A stretch of 64,000 bases of DNA from Streptomyces tsukubensis (GCF_003932715.1 NZ_CP020700.1:3866501-3930500), one strand, 5' to 3'. Shown: positions 35,132-43,922, counted from the stretch's first letter. Notes: generated from the letters alone by a model not told the origin. Translations and numbers: made by a program.

Positions 35132-36223
35132 TCAAGCGTCCGGCAGACGACCGGCGAAGGCGAGTGAACCGAACAGTCCGCCCACCCCCGACCGGAGCTG
35201 CCCAATCGCCGGAAGCAGCCGTTCCGCTCGGTCGAGAGGGAGGGATATCGCCATCGCCGCGGCACGGGCGCCCGCGGGCGGCGGTACGGCGATCGCGGCG
35301 CAGACCGTGTCGAGCGCGTACTCCTGCCGCTCCACGACGGGTTCCGCGCGCCCCCGGGCCACCAGCCGTTCGAGCAGGGTGCTCCGGTCCCGTACCGAAT
35401 ACGGCGTCAGGGCGCATACCGGGTGGCGGTCGAGATGGTCCTGGAGTTCGGCGGTGTCCAGCCGGCCGAGCAGACATTGACCGATCGCATGGGCATGGCC
35501 GGTCTCGCGGAAATCCGCCCATTCGCCGACGGCGGGGGCGTACGGGGTGTCCGAGACGGCGACCAGCCGGATCTCACCGTCCCGGTAGACGCCGAAGTAG
35601 ACGGGGGCGCCGATCGCGTCCCGCCAGTGCTCCAGGGAGTCCGTCAGCGTTGCGCCAGGGGCGGCGCCGCGGGCGGGGCCGGGCTCCGGCCGTGGTCCCG
35701 GAGGGAGGACCGTACGCGGACCCTCGTCCGACCCGGTGTCCGGTTCCGTTCCTGACGCGCCCGTTTCCGAGCCGAGCGTGCTCGCTTCCGGACTGATGCG
35801 ACGATTCTGCACAGCGGACACAGCCGACACAGTGGACACAGAAGACACAACAGGCACAGCGGGCACAGCGGACCCGAGTGCTTCGGATGCTTCAGTGGCT
35901 CCGGGTGCTTCGGATGCTTCGGGGCCCAGCCGCCCCACCGCGTCACCGAGGACGAACACGCCGCTCTCCCGGCGGAGATAGCCCTCGTGCACCAGGGTGC
36001 GCAGCAGGTGGTACGCGGTGGGGAGCGGGATCGTCGCCACCCGGGCCAGCACCTTGGCGGGCGCACCCGCGGGGTACGAGGAGGCGGCCTCCAGCAGCCG
36101 CAGAGCCCGCTGCACCGAAGTGATCAGGGTGGGTGTGCCGACGGCCGGAGGCCGGGGGACACCGGCGGCCGGGCCGGTGCCGCGCTCGTCCGGTGGCATG
36201 CGCTCGTCCGGTGGCACGGCCAC
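35132..36223 (-). CDS. ssgR: SsgR, IclR-family activator of ssgA, with low-complexity insertion
   Basis: 363 residues; GTG start at 36223 with AGGGGG upstream. The IclR winged helix (about 33-99: TSVQRALRLLEAASSYPAG, TAYHLLRTLVHEGYLRR) and the effector domain (from about 192: HWRDAIGAPVYFGVY) are intact. Between them sit about 91 extra residues (101-191) of Ser/Val/Ala/Glu/Pro repeats, so the protein is some 110 residues longer than normal IclR proteins. Codons 1-15 also contain a 15-bp tandem duplication encoding PPDER twice. SsgR is known to activate ssgA; the pair is arranged exactly so here. Confidence 0.9.
   Translation of the reverse strand: MAVPPDERMPPDERGTGPAAGVPRPPAVGTPTLITSVQRALRLLEAASSYPAGAPAKVLARVATIPLPTAYHLLRTLVHEGYLRRESGVFVLGDAVGRLGPEASEAPGATEASEALGSAVPAVPVVSSVSTVSAVSAVQNRRISPEASTLGSETGASGTEPDTGSDEGPRTVLPPGPRPEPGPARGAAPGATLTDSLEHWRDAIGAPVYFGVYRDGEIRLVAVSDTPYAPAVGEWADFRETGHAHAIGQCLLGRLDTAELQDHLDRHPVCALTPYSVRDRSTLLERLVARGRAEPVVERQEYALDTVCAAIAVPPPAGARAAAMAISLPLDRAERLLPAIGQLRSGVGGLFGSLAFAGRLPDA
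35811..35873. repeat. Seven tandem 9-bp repeats inside ssgR
   Basis: Seven units of the form ACAGYGGAC and variants (first ACAGCGGAC, last ACAGCGGAC) run without a gap. Read on the minus strand they encode a run of three-residue units ending in Val (SAV, STV, SSV, PAV). A second short repeat, GCTTCGGAT, follows at 35880-35888 and 35907-35915 and encodes EAS units. Confidence 0.85.
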
Positions 36224-36528
36224 GGATCACCCCCTGACATGGTGGCGGGTCGGCGCCCGCCCGCGGGGTCGGTCCCCGTGCGCCCGCCGCCGCACCGGGA
36301 CAACCGGCTCGGCTCGGACCCGTGACGGTCCGGTACCCACGATCCGCATCCGTACCCGTACCCGGCCGGGCGGACCCACAGGGGGCGCTCACCGGCGTAC
36401 CAGAGGGCGCACAAGGGTGGTGAATCCGCATGCCCAGCGGCGGACTGCCACTGTAATGGCCATTCAACCGAGTGTGACCTGGTAAGCCCCGGGGTTCCCC
36501 CGGCCGGGTTAACGCCGGGCCCGGGCGG
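36224..36528. other. ssgR upstream region
   Basis: No gene is seen. The ribosome site of ssgR (AGGGGG on the minus strand) is at its left end. A 10-bp palindrome, AATGGCCATT (36455-36464), stands out about 240 bp upstream of ssgR and might be an operator. Confidence 0.4.
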
Positions 36529-36747
36529 CTACCAGCCGCCGCGGGAGTTCGACGACCCCTTGAACTTCCTTACGACGAACACCAGTCCGCCGACGAGGGC
36601 GACCAGGGCGAGCGCCTTGAAGAGCAGTCCGATCAGGACTCCGACGACATGGGCGACCAGTCCGCCGAAGAGCAGCAGCACCAGCACCGGCGCCACGACC
36701 CACTTCACCCACCACGGCAGTCCCGTGACGATCTCCCGTACAGCCAT
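36529..36747 (-). CDS. Small membrane protein (DUF5326 type)
   Basis: 72 residues with two closely spaced hydrophobic helices (VKWVVAPVLVLLLFGGLVAHVVG and LIGLLFKALALVALVGGLVFVV) and a basic, Ser/Gly-rich C-terminus RKFKGSSNSRGGW. It resembles a short membrane family found across Streptomyces. Function unknown. ATG start with AGGTAGGGG upstream. It lies 144 bp downstream of the cupin gene on the same strand. Confidence 0.72.
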   Translation of the reverse strand: MAVREIVTGLPWWVKWVVAPVLVLLLFGGLVAHVVGVLIGLLFKALALVALVGGLVFVVRKFKGSSNSRGGW

Positions 36748-36891
36748 GGCCCCTACCTCGTCTCCCCTTCGGCTCCCCCGGCGGAATTTCCGGCCTTCCG
36801 CCCTCGATGCTAGGCGGGCCGGAAGCCGTACGGGGCGCTCCGGGCCCTTGATCTCCCCTGAGCCGCCCCTTAGGGTTCCGCGGCCGGGGGC

Positions 36892-37209
36892 TCAGCTCTC
36901 AGGGGGAGAGAAGACCACCATGACCCGGAGGTCCTCGGTGATGTGGTGGAACTTGTGGGGCACTCCGGCGGGTACGTAGACCACACTGCCGCGGGCGACC
37001 GGTGTCGTCTCCGTGCCGACGGTGATCGCCGCCCGCCCGCTGACGACGAAGTAGACCTCGTCCTGGCGGTGGGGCTGCTGGGGGTCGAGCGCCCCGGCGT
37101 CGAGCGCGTACAGACCGACGGACATGTTCCGCTCACGCAGGAACTGCAGATACGCGCCGTCGTTGGCGGCGCGCTCCGCCTCCAGTTCGTCCAGCCGGAA
37201 TGCCTTCAT
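36892..37209 (-). CDS. Single-domain cupin protein
   Basis: 105 residues from the ATG at 37209 (the frame is open to 37413, but the extra part has no cupin sequence). The beta-barrel motifs are clear: PQQPHRQDEVYFVVSGRAAI (metal-binding His and Glu) and PAGVPHKFHHI (His). Small cupins of this kind act as isomerases or dioxygenases or bind sugars; nothing identifies the substrate. Divergent from the PLP lyase gene at 37484. Confidence 0.82.
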   Translation of the reverse strand: MKAFRLDELEAERAANDGAYLQFLRERNMSVGLYALDAGALDPQQPHRQDEVYFVVSGRAAITVGTETTPVARGSVVYVPAGVPHKFHHITEDLRVMVVFSPPES

Positions 37210-37483
37210 CGTGCGCCGCCCCTGCCTCTCGCCCCGATCATGTCTGCCACGATCAGACACAGGAAGGAATTGCCTCGTCAAGGGCACCGGAGCGGCGGTC
37301 CGCCGGTCCGGTGCGCAGGGGCGGGGCCGTCCCACCTGGCGGTCGGAGGAGGAACGGAAGCTTCCGGAGAACGTACGGTCGGAGCACGAACGAACGGCGC
37401 GGGGATCGCGCACGGCCGGTCACCGGACGCCCGGCGCGGGCGGAACCGGGCGGAGCCCGGCCGACGAGAGGAGCACCACGGCC

Positions 37484-38620
37484 ATGGACACGGGCATCGG
37501 AGACGGCACCAGAGCGGTACGGGCGGGGCTGCCCGAGCCGGTGAAACACGAGCCCACCCTGCCGGGACCGGCGTTCGCCGCCCACTTCCATCTGCCGGGC
37601 GAGCCCACCGGTCCGTACACCTACGGCCGCGACACCAACCCGTCCTGGACCCTGCTGGAGCGGGCCATCGGGGAGCTGGAGGCGCCGGGCGAGCCCGTCG
37701 AGACCACGGTGTTCGCCTCCGGTATGGCGGCCGTGTCCGCCGTGCTGTTCTCCACGCTGCGCGCCGGCGACGCCGTCGTCCTGCCGAGCGACGGCTACCA
37801 GGCGCTGCCTCTGGTCCGCGATCAGCTGGAGGCGTACGGCATCGAGGTGCGCACCGCGCCGACCGCGGGCGACGCCCAGTTGTCGGTCCTGGAGGGGGCC
37901 AGGCTGCTGTGGGTCGAGAGCCCGTCCAATCCGGGGCTCGACGTCTGCGATATCCGCCGCATGGTGCGGGTCGCCCATGCGCAGGGTGCCCTGGTCGCCG
38001 TCGACAACACCCTGGCCACCCCGCTCGCCCAGCGTCCGCTGGCGCTGGGCGCCGACTTCTCGGTGGCCAGTGACACCAAGGGCATGACCGGCCACGGCGA
38101 TCTGCTGCTCGGGCATGTGACCTGCCGCGATACCGCACTGGCGGCGGACGTACGGCGCTGGCGGAAGGTGGTCGGGGCGATCCCGGGGCCCATGGAGACC
38201 TGGCTGGCCCACCGGTCGCTGGCCACCCTGCATCTGCGGATCGACCGGCAGTGCATCAACGCCCTGGCCCTGGCGCGGGCGCTGGGCGAGCGGGCGGAGG
38301 TGACGGGGCTGCGGTATCCGGGGCTGCCGACGGACCCCTCGTACACCCTGGCCGGACGGCAGATGCGGCGGTACGGCGGGGTGCTCTCGTTCGTCCTGCC
38401 CGACCGCGACCATGCCGAACGCTTCCTCGACGCCCTCCGTCTGGTCGACGACGCGACCAGCTTCGGCGGGGTCCGTTCCTCGGCGGAGCGGCGCGGGCGG
38501 TGGGGCGGGGACGCGGTCCCGGAAGGCTTCATCCGGCTGTCGGCCGGTGCCGAGGACACCGACGATCTGGTTGCCGATGTGCTGCGGGCACTGGACGAGG
38601 CCGCGGGCCCGATCGGCTGA
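37484..38620 (+). CDS. Cystathionine gamma-lyase-type PLP enzyme
   Basis: 378 residues; GAGAGGAG about 10 nt before the ATG. Member of the Cys/Met-metabolism PLP family: YTYGRDTNPSWTLLE, FASGMAAVSAVLF, WVESPSNPGLDVCDI, AVDNTLATPLAQRPL and the PLP-Lys segment SDTKGMTGHGD. The usual SATKYxxGHSD is here changed to SDTKGMTGHGD, with Lys kept. Lyase, synthase and sulfhydrylase activities cannot be told apart by eye. Ends at a strong hairpin. Confidence 0.85.
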   Translation: MDTGIGDGTRAVRAGLPEPVKHEPTLPGPAFAAHFHLPGEPTGPYTYGRDTNPSWTLLERAIGELEAPGEPVETTVFASGMAAVSAVLFSTLRAGDAVVLPSDGYQALPLVRDQLEAYGIEVRTAPTAGDAQLSVLEGARLLWVESPSNPGLDVCDIRRMVRVAHAQGALVAVDNTLATPLAQRPLALGADFSVASDTKGMTGHGDLLLGHVTCRDTALAADVRRWRKVVGAIPGPMETWLAHRSLATLHLRIDRQCINALALARALGERAEVTGLRYPGLPTDPSYTLAGRQMRRYGGVLSFVLPDRDHAERFLDALRLVDDATSFGGVRSSAERRGRWGGDAVPEGFIRLSAGAEDTDDLVADVLRALDEAAGPIG

Positions 38621-38657
38621 GAACCGTCTTCCCGGCAGGCCCGGTCCGTCTCTCGGC

Positions 38658-38696
38658 GGGCGGTCCGAGCCTCCCCCCTCATGGCTCGGACCGCCC
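38658..38696 (+). terminator. Terminator of the PLP lyase gene
   Basis: GGGCGGTCCGAGCC (38658-38671) pairs perfectly with 38683-38696 around an 11-nt loop, 38 bp after the stop. Confidence 0.85.
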
Positions 38697-38833
38697 CGGT
38701 TCCTCCCCGAAGAACCGCCCCACAAGGCTAGTTGACTCTGCGTCAGTGTCCAATCACAGTAGCGACAGCAACCAATCGACTTATTTATAGTTGTCCGATC
38801 CGCGGACACCGTCGGTGGAGGAGGCGCTCGGCA

Positions 38834-39724
38834 ATGGATCTGGCCCTGCTGCGGACGTTCGTCACGGTGCACCGGGCCGGTTCGTTCACCCGCGCCGCCG
38901 CCCTCCTCGGGCTCTCCCAGCCCGCGGTGACCGGTCAGATACGCACCCTGGAACGGCAACTGGGCAAACCCCTCTTCCTGCGGCAGGCCCGGGGGGTCAC
39001 CCCCACCAGCGTCGGCGACGAACTCGCCCACCGGGCCGCCCCGCATCTCGACGCCCTGGTGGAGATCGCCGAATCCGGGCTCGACGAGGAAGCGGGCGTA
39101 CGGACGCTGCATCTGGCCGGCCCGCCCGAATTCACCTCCCTGCGCGCCCTGCCCGCGCTCACGCCGCTGCTCTCCCAGGGGCTCGCGCTGCGCGCCGCGT
39201 TCGGCAAGGCCGAGGAGTCCCTGGAGGGGCTGGCCGCCGGACACCACGATCTGGCCATCACCACGGCCCGGCCGCGCGGCGGGCTCCTCACCGCGACTCC
39301 GCTCTGCGACGAGGAACACGTCCTGGTCGCATCGCCCCGCTGGGCCGCCCGCCTCGGACCGGACGTCCTGCGCGCCGGACAGGTGGTGCTGGAACAGCTT
39401 CCGGTCGTCGAGGTCCATGAATCGCTGCCCCTGGTCTCCCGGTACTGGGCCACCGTCTTCGAATCCCCGCCCGCCGCCGCGGGCACCGTCATCGCCCCCG
39501 ATCTGCGGGCCGTCCTGGAGAGCACCGCCGCGGGCGCCGGACTGGCCGTCCTGCCGCGCTACCTCTGCGAGGAGGCGCTGGACCGGGGCCGGGTGGTGAC
39601 CCTGCTGGAACCTCCGGTGCCCCCGCTGCGGACCTATTTCCTCGTCGTACGGGCCGGGACCCTGGCGCTCCCGCATATCTCCCGGGCGCACGACTGGCTG
39701 ATGCGGGCCGCCGCGGACTGGTGA
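38834..39724 (+). CDS. LysR-family transcriptional regulator
   Basis: 296 residues from the ATG at 38834 after GGAGGAGG. The N-terminal helix-turn-helix is canonical (MDLALLRTFVTVHRAGSFTRAAALLGLSQPAVTGQIRTLERQLG). The effector domain follows (90-296). The usual divergent target gene is absent: the PLP lyase gene upstream is on the same strand. The 110 bp before the start are A+T-rich with two CCAATC repeats, a possible self-binding site. Effector and targets unknown. Confidence 0.87.
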   Translation: MDLALLRTFVTVHRAGSFTRAAALLGLSQPAVTGQIRTLERQLGKPLFLRQARGVTPTSVGDELAHRAAPHLDALVEIAESGLDEEAGVRTLHLAGPPEFTSLRALPALTPLLSQGLALRAAFGKAEESLEGLAAGHHDLAITTARPRGGLLTATPLCDEEHVLVASPRWAARLGPDVLRAGQVVLEQLPVVEVHESLPLVSRYWATVFESPPAAAGTVIAPDLRAVLESTAAGAGLAVLPRYLCEEALDRGRVVTLLEPPVPPLRTYFLVVRAGTLALPHISRAHDWLMRAAADW

Positions 39725-39795
39725 CCGGGCTCCCGTACGGACGGCGCAAAGCCACCGGGAGTTTCAGGACACGCCGTACGGGCCATGGTCCTGGC

Positions 39796-40275
39796 ATGAC
39801 CGAACGTCCCGTGGTCAAGCGCACCGCCCGTGCCGTCCTCCTCGACGGCGACGATCTCATCCTGATCAAACGCACCCGGCCCGGCGTGGATCCGTACTGG
39901 CTCACCCCCGGCGGCGGAGTGGAAGCGGCGGACGCCAGCGTCGTCGACGCGCTCCACCGGGAGATGAACGAAGAGCTGGGCGCCAAAGTCACCGATGTCG
40001 TGCCCTGCTTCGTCGACACCGTGGAGCACCACACGGGCAGTGGTGTGACCGGGGTCAAGGTGCAGCACTTCTTCGTCTGCAGGCTGGTGTCCATGGACCC
40101 GGCGCAGCGGCACGGCCCGGAGATCGACGAGCCGCAGGGCGAGTACGAAATCGTCCGGGTGCCCTTCAGCCGGATGGGGATCGCCGGGGTCCATCTGGTC
40201 CCGCTCTCCCTCCGCCACTACCTCGACGGCAATATCGAGGGCGTCCGGGCCCTGCACGCACCCGACCTGGGCTGA
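39796..40275 (+). CDS. Nudix hydrolase
   Basis: 159 residues from the ATG at 39796; upstream in-frame sequence from 39721 is unlike the family. The Nudix box is GGVEAADASVVDALHREMNE followed by ELGA: the catalytic REMNEE core is intact, but the Glu expected eight residues before its Arg is Ala. These enzymes cleave nucleoside diphosphates linked to another group; the substrate cannot be predicted. It follows the LysR gene by 71 bp on the same strand. Confidence 0.82.
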   Translation: MTERPVVKRTARAVLLDGDDLILIKRTRPGVDPYWLTPGGGVEAADASVVDALHREMNEELGAKVTDVVPCFVDTVEHHTGSGVTGVKVQHFFVCRLVSMDPAQRHGPEIDEPQGEYEIVRVPFSRMGIAGVHLVPLSLRHYLDGNIEGVRALHAPDLG

Positions 40276-40493
40276 GGCCTCGACGGCTTCCTGCGGATCC
40301 TGCCGGGCTCCCGACCGGGCCCGGTCCGACCAGTGCCGCCGTCCGACAGGGCAGAGCGCCATGGGCTCCCGGACCTGCCCCGGCCTGGGCAAACACTCCC
40401 CGCCGCCGAGCCGGGGCCGCCCCGGCTACTCCCGGGCTCGTACCGCAGGTGCCTCCCGGAGGCGGACGCGGGGTTCCGGCCGTCCCCGGCACG

Positions 40494-41069
40494 GTGTTTC
40501 ACGTGAAACAACTCAGCCGCCCCGCCCGCCGAACCCTGCTCGTCGTCCATGTCTCCGCGTCCGCCGGATGGCTCGGGCTCACCCTCGGGCTGATCGCCCT
40601 CTCCATCACCGCCGTCACCGCGGACCCCTCGGCGAGTACGGCCGCCGGACCCGGTGCTGCCACCGAGGCCGCCGTACGGTCGATGAAGGTGTTCACGGAC
40701 TGGCTGGTGCTTCCCCTGGCCCTGGCGACTCTGGGCAGTGGTCTGCTGCTGGCACTCGGTACGCCCTGGGGTCTGGCCCGCCACCGCTGGGTGCTCATGA
40801 AGTTCTGGCTCACTCTGACGACGCTGACCGCCACGGTCCTCGCACTGCGTCCGGGGGTCGACGCCACGGTCGAGACCGTCACGTCCGGTGCCGGTCCCGC
40901 CCCGGTGGACCTGATGGCGGGACCGATCGTCTCGTTCTGCGCCTATCTGTTCATGACGGCCGTCTCCGTGCTCAAGCCCTGGGGACCGACACGGCGCGGC
41001 CGTCGGTTGCGGGCAGAGATCAGTTCCCGGAAAGCACTGGACGAGCGATCACCACGGCGTACAGTCTGA
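40494..41069 (+). CDS. Four-span membrane protein with parS-encoded N-terminus
   Basis: 191 residues if started at the GTG at 40494, which gives VFHVKQLSRPARRTLL read as Met-first. Four hydrophobic segments: LLVVHVSASAGWLGLTLGLI, WLVLPLALATLGSGLLLAL, VLMKFWLTLTTLTATVLAL and VSFCAYLFMTAVSVL. The layout resembles DUF2269-type proteins. Function unknown. A perfect parS site covers codons 1-6, as in cydCD. No ribosome site stands out, and the frame is open further upstream, so the start is an inference. Confidence 0.7.
   Translation: MFHVKQLSRPARRTLLVVHVSASAGWLGLTLGLIALSITAVTADPSASTAAGPGAATEAAVRSMKVFTDWLVLPLALATLGSGLLLALGTPWGLARHRWVLMKFWLTLTTLTATVLALRPGVDATVETVTSGAGPAPVDLMAGPIVSFCAYLFMTAVSVLKPWGPTRRGRRLRAEISSRKALDERSPRRTV
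40496..40509. promoter_or_regulatory. parS site (ParB-binding)
   Basis: Perfect GTTTCACGTGAAAC at the start of the four-span membrane protein gene. Confidence 0.93.
41060..41065 (+). promoter_or_regulatory. -10 element of the tandem GNAT gene
   Basis: TACAGT, 9 nt before the ATG at 41075, inside the last codons of the preceding gene; the leader would be 2-3 nt. Confidence 0.4.
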
Positions 41070-41074
41070 CCTCT

Positions 41075-41935
41075 ATGTCGACAGCGCTCCCCGAACTGCC
41101 CATCCGCCGACTCACCAGGGACGACCTCGCAGCCTGCGCCGACCTCTCCGAGGACCGCGGCTGGTCCCGGGAGGAAAGCACCTGGGGACTGCTCCTGGCG
41201 GCGGGAACGGCCATGGGGATCGACGACCCCGAGGGCAAGGGGCTGGCGGCCTGCTGCGTTCTGACCCCGTACGGCAGCGATCTCGCGGCCGTCGGCAAAC
41301 TGCTCGTCGCCCGCCGGTACGGCCACCAGGGCATGGGGCGCCGGCTCATGGACCGTGTCATGGAGGCGGCGGGCAGGACCCCGCTGGTGCTGTACGCAAC
41401 GCCGTACGGGCAGCCGCTCTACCAGAAGCTGGGCTTCACCGATGTCGGGCACGTCGAACGGGTCAGGGGCCGGCTCTCCCCGTCCGCGGCCGGCTCGGTC
41501 ACGGACGTGAAGACCCGGCGGGCGACCGCCGAGGACATCCCCTCCATCGTGAAACTGGACGCCGAGTGTTTCGGCCTGGACCGCACCTCGGTCATCACCC
41601 GGCTGCCCGGCCTGACCGAGCGGCTGTGGGTGGCGGAGGACAGCCGTGGCCTCACGGGCTTCGCGGCGGTCTGGGACAGCTCCGAACAGCACAAGATCGG
41701 GCCGTTGACCGCGAAGGACTCCGGGACGGCCCGGGCGCTGCTCGTCGCGGCGGCGGGATCCGCCGGCGGACCGGTCCGTACCGATATCGACGGCCGCCAC
41801 CGGGATCTGCTGGACTGGGCCGTCGGACACGGGATGGAGCCGGTCGGCTCGACCGTCCTGATGACCTATGGAATCGACAGGCTTCCCGGCGACTGGCGGC
41901 GCTCCTTCGCTCCCCTGTCCGTCGCCACCGGCTGA
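41075..41935 (+). CDS. GNAT-family acetyltransferase, two-domain
   Basis: 286 residues. The first GNAT domain (about 8-125) has the acetyl-CoA loop in VGKLLVARRYGHQGMGRRLM and the usual LYATPYGQPLYQKLGF near its end. The second half (from about 148, TRRATAEDIPSIVKLDAECFG) is a weaker GNAT-like domain without a clear acetyl-CoA loop. Similar two-domain proteins are common in streptomycetes; substrate unknown. Starts 5 bp after the membrane-protein gene. Confidence 0.82.
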   Translation: MSTALPELPIRRLTRDDLAACADLSEDRGWSREESTWGLLLAAGTAMGIDDPEGKGLAACCVLTPYGSDLAAVGKLLVARRYGHQGMGRRLMDRVMEAAGRTPLVLYATPYGQPLYQKLGFTDVGHVERVRGRLSPSAAGSVTDVKTRRATAEDIPSIVKLDAECFGLDRTSVITRLPGLTERLWVAEDSRGLTGFAAVWDSSEQHKIGPLTAKDSGTARALLVAAAGSAGGPVRTDIDGRHRDLLDWAVGHGMEPVGSTVLMTYGIDRLPGDWRRSFAPLSVATG

Positions 41936-41964
41936 CCCGTCCGCCCGCCGTACCTCCTCCGACG

Positions 41965-41999
41965 ATTGCACACGCGGGATATTGCACAGCCCTTAGCCT
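41965..41999 (+). promoter_or_regulatory. MarR-gene promoter region with ATTGCACA direct repeats
   Basis: ATTGCACA occurs at 41965-41972 and 41981-41988, 16 bp apart and so on one face of the helix, and TAGCCT (41994-41999) is a probable -10. The repeats would be a fitting site for the MarR protein itself. Confidence 0.45.
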
Positions 42000-42054
42000 G
42001 GAGGCCCGTTGCCCCGGCGCTCCGGGCACGGACGCGTACCGGAGGAGAATTTCC

Positions 42055-42600
42055 TTGCCCGCCACCGATCCCGCGCTCACCGGCCTCGCCCGGAACTGGT
42101 CCGCGCTCTCCCTGCTGCACGGAAGAGTCGAGTCCCGCGTCGAGCACGCACTCCGGAGCGGCCACGGTCTGAGCGTGCGCGAGTACTCCCTGCTGGATGT
42201 GCTCAGCCGCCGGCACGAAGGTCCGGGCGGACACCGCCAGATGAAGCAGGTCGCCGATGCGGTCGTACTGAGCCAGAGCGCCACGACGCGGCTGGTGACC
42301 CGGCTGGAGGACCGGGGGCTGCTGACCCGCTATCTCTGCGACACGGACCGCCGCGGGATCTGCACCGAGGTGACCGAAGCCGGACTGGCCCTGCTCGACG
42401 AGGCCCGTCCCACCCATGACGCGGCGCTGCGCCGGGCCTTCGACGAGGCCGCGGAGGATCCCGCGCTCGCCCCGCTGGTGCGCACCGTCGAGCAGCTGAA
42501 CACCTCCGCCCGGGCCGTATCCGTGCCGGCCCCCGCTCAGGGCGTACCGCGCCAGCCCCCCGGGTCCACACCCCCCGGGACCCCTGCGCCGGGCTCGTAG
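42055..42600 (+). CDS. MarR-family transcriptional regulator
   Basis: 181 residues from a TTG start chosen because GGAGGAG lies 7 nt upstream and the conserved sequence begins there. Winged-helix core: LSVREYSLLDVLSRR, MKQVADAVVLSQSATTRLVTRLEDRGLLTRYLC, TDRRGICTEVTEAGLALL. The last 30 residues are Pro-rich and encoded by DNA that also encodes the C-terminus of the convergent hydrolase gene (64-bp overlap). Neighbouring targets are unclear. Confidence 0.84.
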   Translation: MPATDPALTGLARNWSALSLLHGRVESRVEHALRSGHGLSVREYSLLDVLSRRHEGPGGHRQMKQVADAVVLSQSATTRLVTRLEDRGLLTRYLCDTDRRGICTEVTEAGLALLDEARPTHDAALRRAFDEAAEDPALAPLVRTVEQLNTSARAVSVPAPAQGVPRQPPGSTPPGTPAPGS

Positions 42601-43922
42601 GGCTCACGGGTGAGGACGAACGAGCCGAGGTCGAGATGGCGGACCGAGCCGTCCGCCCGTCGGACCACCCTCAAGGTCTCCCCCGCGTAGTACCCGTCGA
42701 GCCCGGTCCAGGTACCGTCCTCCGCCGCCCGGAAACGTGCCCCGCGCCCGTATCCCCCGACCGGGGTGAGCAGCAGACCCCGCTCCGGGAGCAGCCGCAG
42801 CTCATGGGGCTTCGCTCCCCAGTACCAGGGGCCGGTGAGGGCCAACAGCTCAGGATCCGCGTCCGGCAGCGGGCGCCAGGGCTCGGGCAGCCTCGGCTCG
42901 GCCTCCGCCACCGTCCGGACGAGTTCGGCGGCGACGGCCCAGGGCTGGGGGCCCGAGGTGGCATTGGCGAGGGTCGCCGCCGCCACCCCGTCGGCCGGGC
43001 TCACCCAGAGCCCGGCAACGTACCCGGGCAGCGAACCGGTATGACCGACCATGGTCCGGCCGTACATCCTGGCCACCTGCACCCCGAGACCGTAGGTGCC
43101 GTCCCACTCGCCGCTCTCCAGTGGTGCGGCCGGAGCGGCCATCTCCTGTACGGAGGCGGTGGAGAGCACCCGGTCGTCCCCCTCGGCGAGGAATCCGGCG
43201 AAGCGGCACAGGTCCCCGGCGGTCGACCACATCTGCCCGGCGGGGGCCATCACTCCGAGGTCCTCCACGGGCTCCGGCAGCAGGACGTCTGCGAAGGGGT
43301 GGACGGCCCACCCCTCCGCGTACGGAGCGCGGGGCCGCACACTGGTCCGCTCCAGGCCCAGCGGCTCCAGGATCTCCTCCCGTACGGCATCGGCCCAGCC
43401 GGCTCCGCGCACGGCCCCGACCAGGGAGCCGAGCACCGTGTAACCGGGATTGGAGTAGTGGAAGCGGCGTCCCACGGGGTGCTTGAACGGGGCATCCCCG
43501 AGGACCTCCGCCAGACCCGGCCGCAGGGCGGCCGGGGTCCGCTCCCACCAGAGGCCGGGCGTCTCGGCGGCCAGACCGGCGGTATGGGACAGGAGTTGGG
43601 CGATGGTCGCCTCGCCGAGATCCGTACCGGGCAGATGCTTCTCCAGCGGATCCCCGAGGTCCAGCAGGCCTTCGTCGCGCAGCCGCATCACCAGTACAGC
43701 CGTGAAGGTCTTGGTGATGGAGCCGATGCGGTACTGCTGATCGGGGCCCGGCCCCGTCCCCCCGTCGGCGGACCGGATACCGCTCCAGACGACCCGGCCA
43801 CCGCGGGCCACCGCCGCGGAGAGCGAGGGCGACCGTCCTTCGGCCTGCGCCGCGGCCACGCTGTGCAGTAGAGCCCGTTCGGTGGCGGGCAGCAGACGTT
43901 CCGTCAGAGATGAAGAGATCAT
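42537..43922 (-). CDS. Beta-lactamase-fold serine hydrolase
   Basis: 461 residues. Class C/esterase fold with the three active-site motifs: SITK (SxxK, in RIGSITKTFTA, about residue 90), YSN (in HYSNPGYTVLG) and HTG (in VGHTGSLPGY, in place of KTG). The extra C-terminal 110 residues form the lipocalin-like domain common in this family. No signal peptide is seen, so it is probably a cytoplasmic esterase or peptidase rather than an antibiotic-degrading lactamase. Its 3' end overlaps that of the MarR gene by 64 bp. Confidence 0.85.
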   Translation of the reverse strand: MISSSLTERLLPATERALLHSVAAAQAEGRSPSLSAAVARGGRVVWSGIRSADGGTGPGPDQQYRIGSITKTFTAVLVMRLRDEGLLDLGDPLEKHLPGTDLGEATIAQLLSHTAGLAAETPGLWWERTPAALRPGLAEVLGDAPFKHPVGRRFHYSNPGYTVLGSLVGAVRGAGWADAVREEILEPLGLERTSVRPRAPYAEGWAVHPFADVLLPEPVEDLGVMAPAGQMWSTAGDLCRFAGFLAEGDDRVLSTASVQEMAAPAAPLESGEWDGTYGLGVQVARMYGRTMVGHTGSLPGYVAGLWVSPADGVAAATLANATSGPQPWAVAAELVRTVAEAEPRLPEPWRPLPDADPELLALTGPWYWGAKPHELRLLPERGLLLTPVGGYGRGARFRAAEDGTWTGLDGYYAGETLRVVRRADGSVRHLDLGSFVLTREPYEPGAGVPGGVDPGGWRGTP

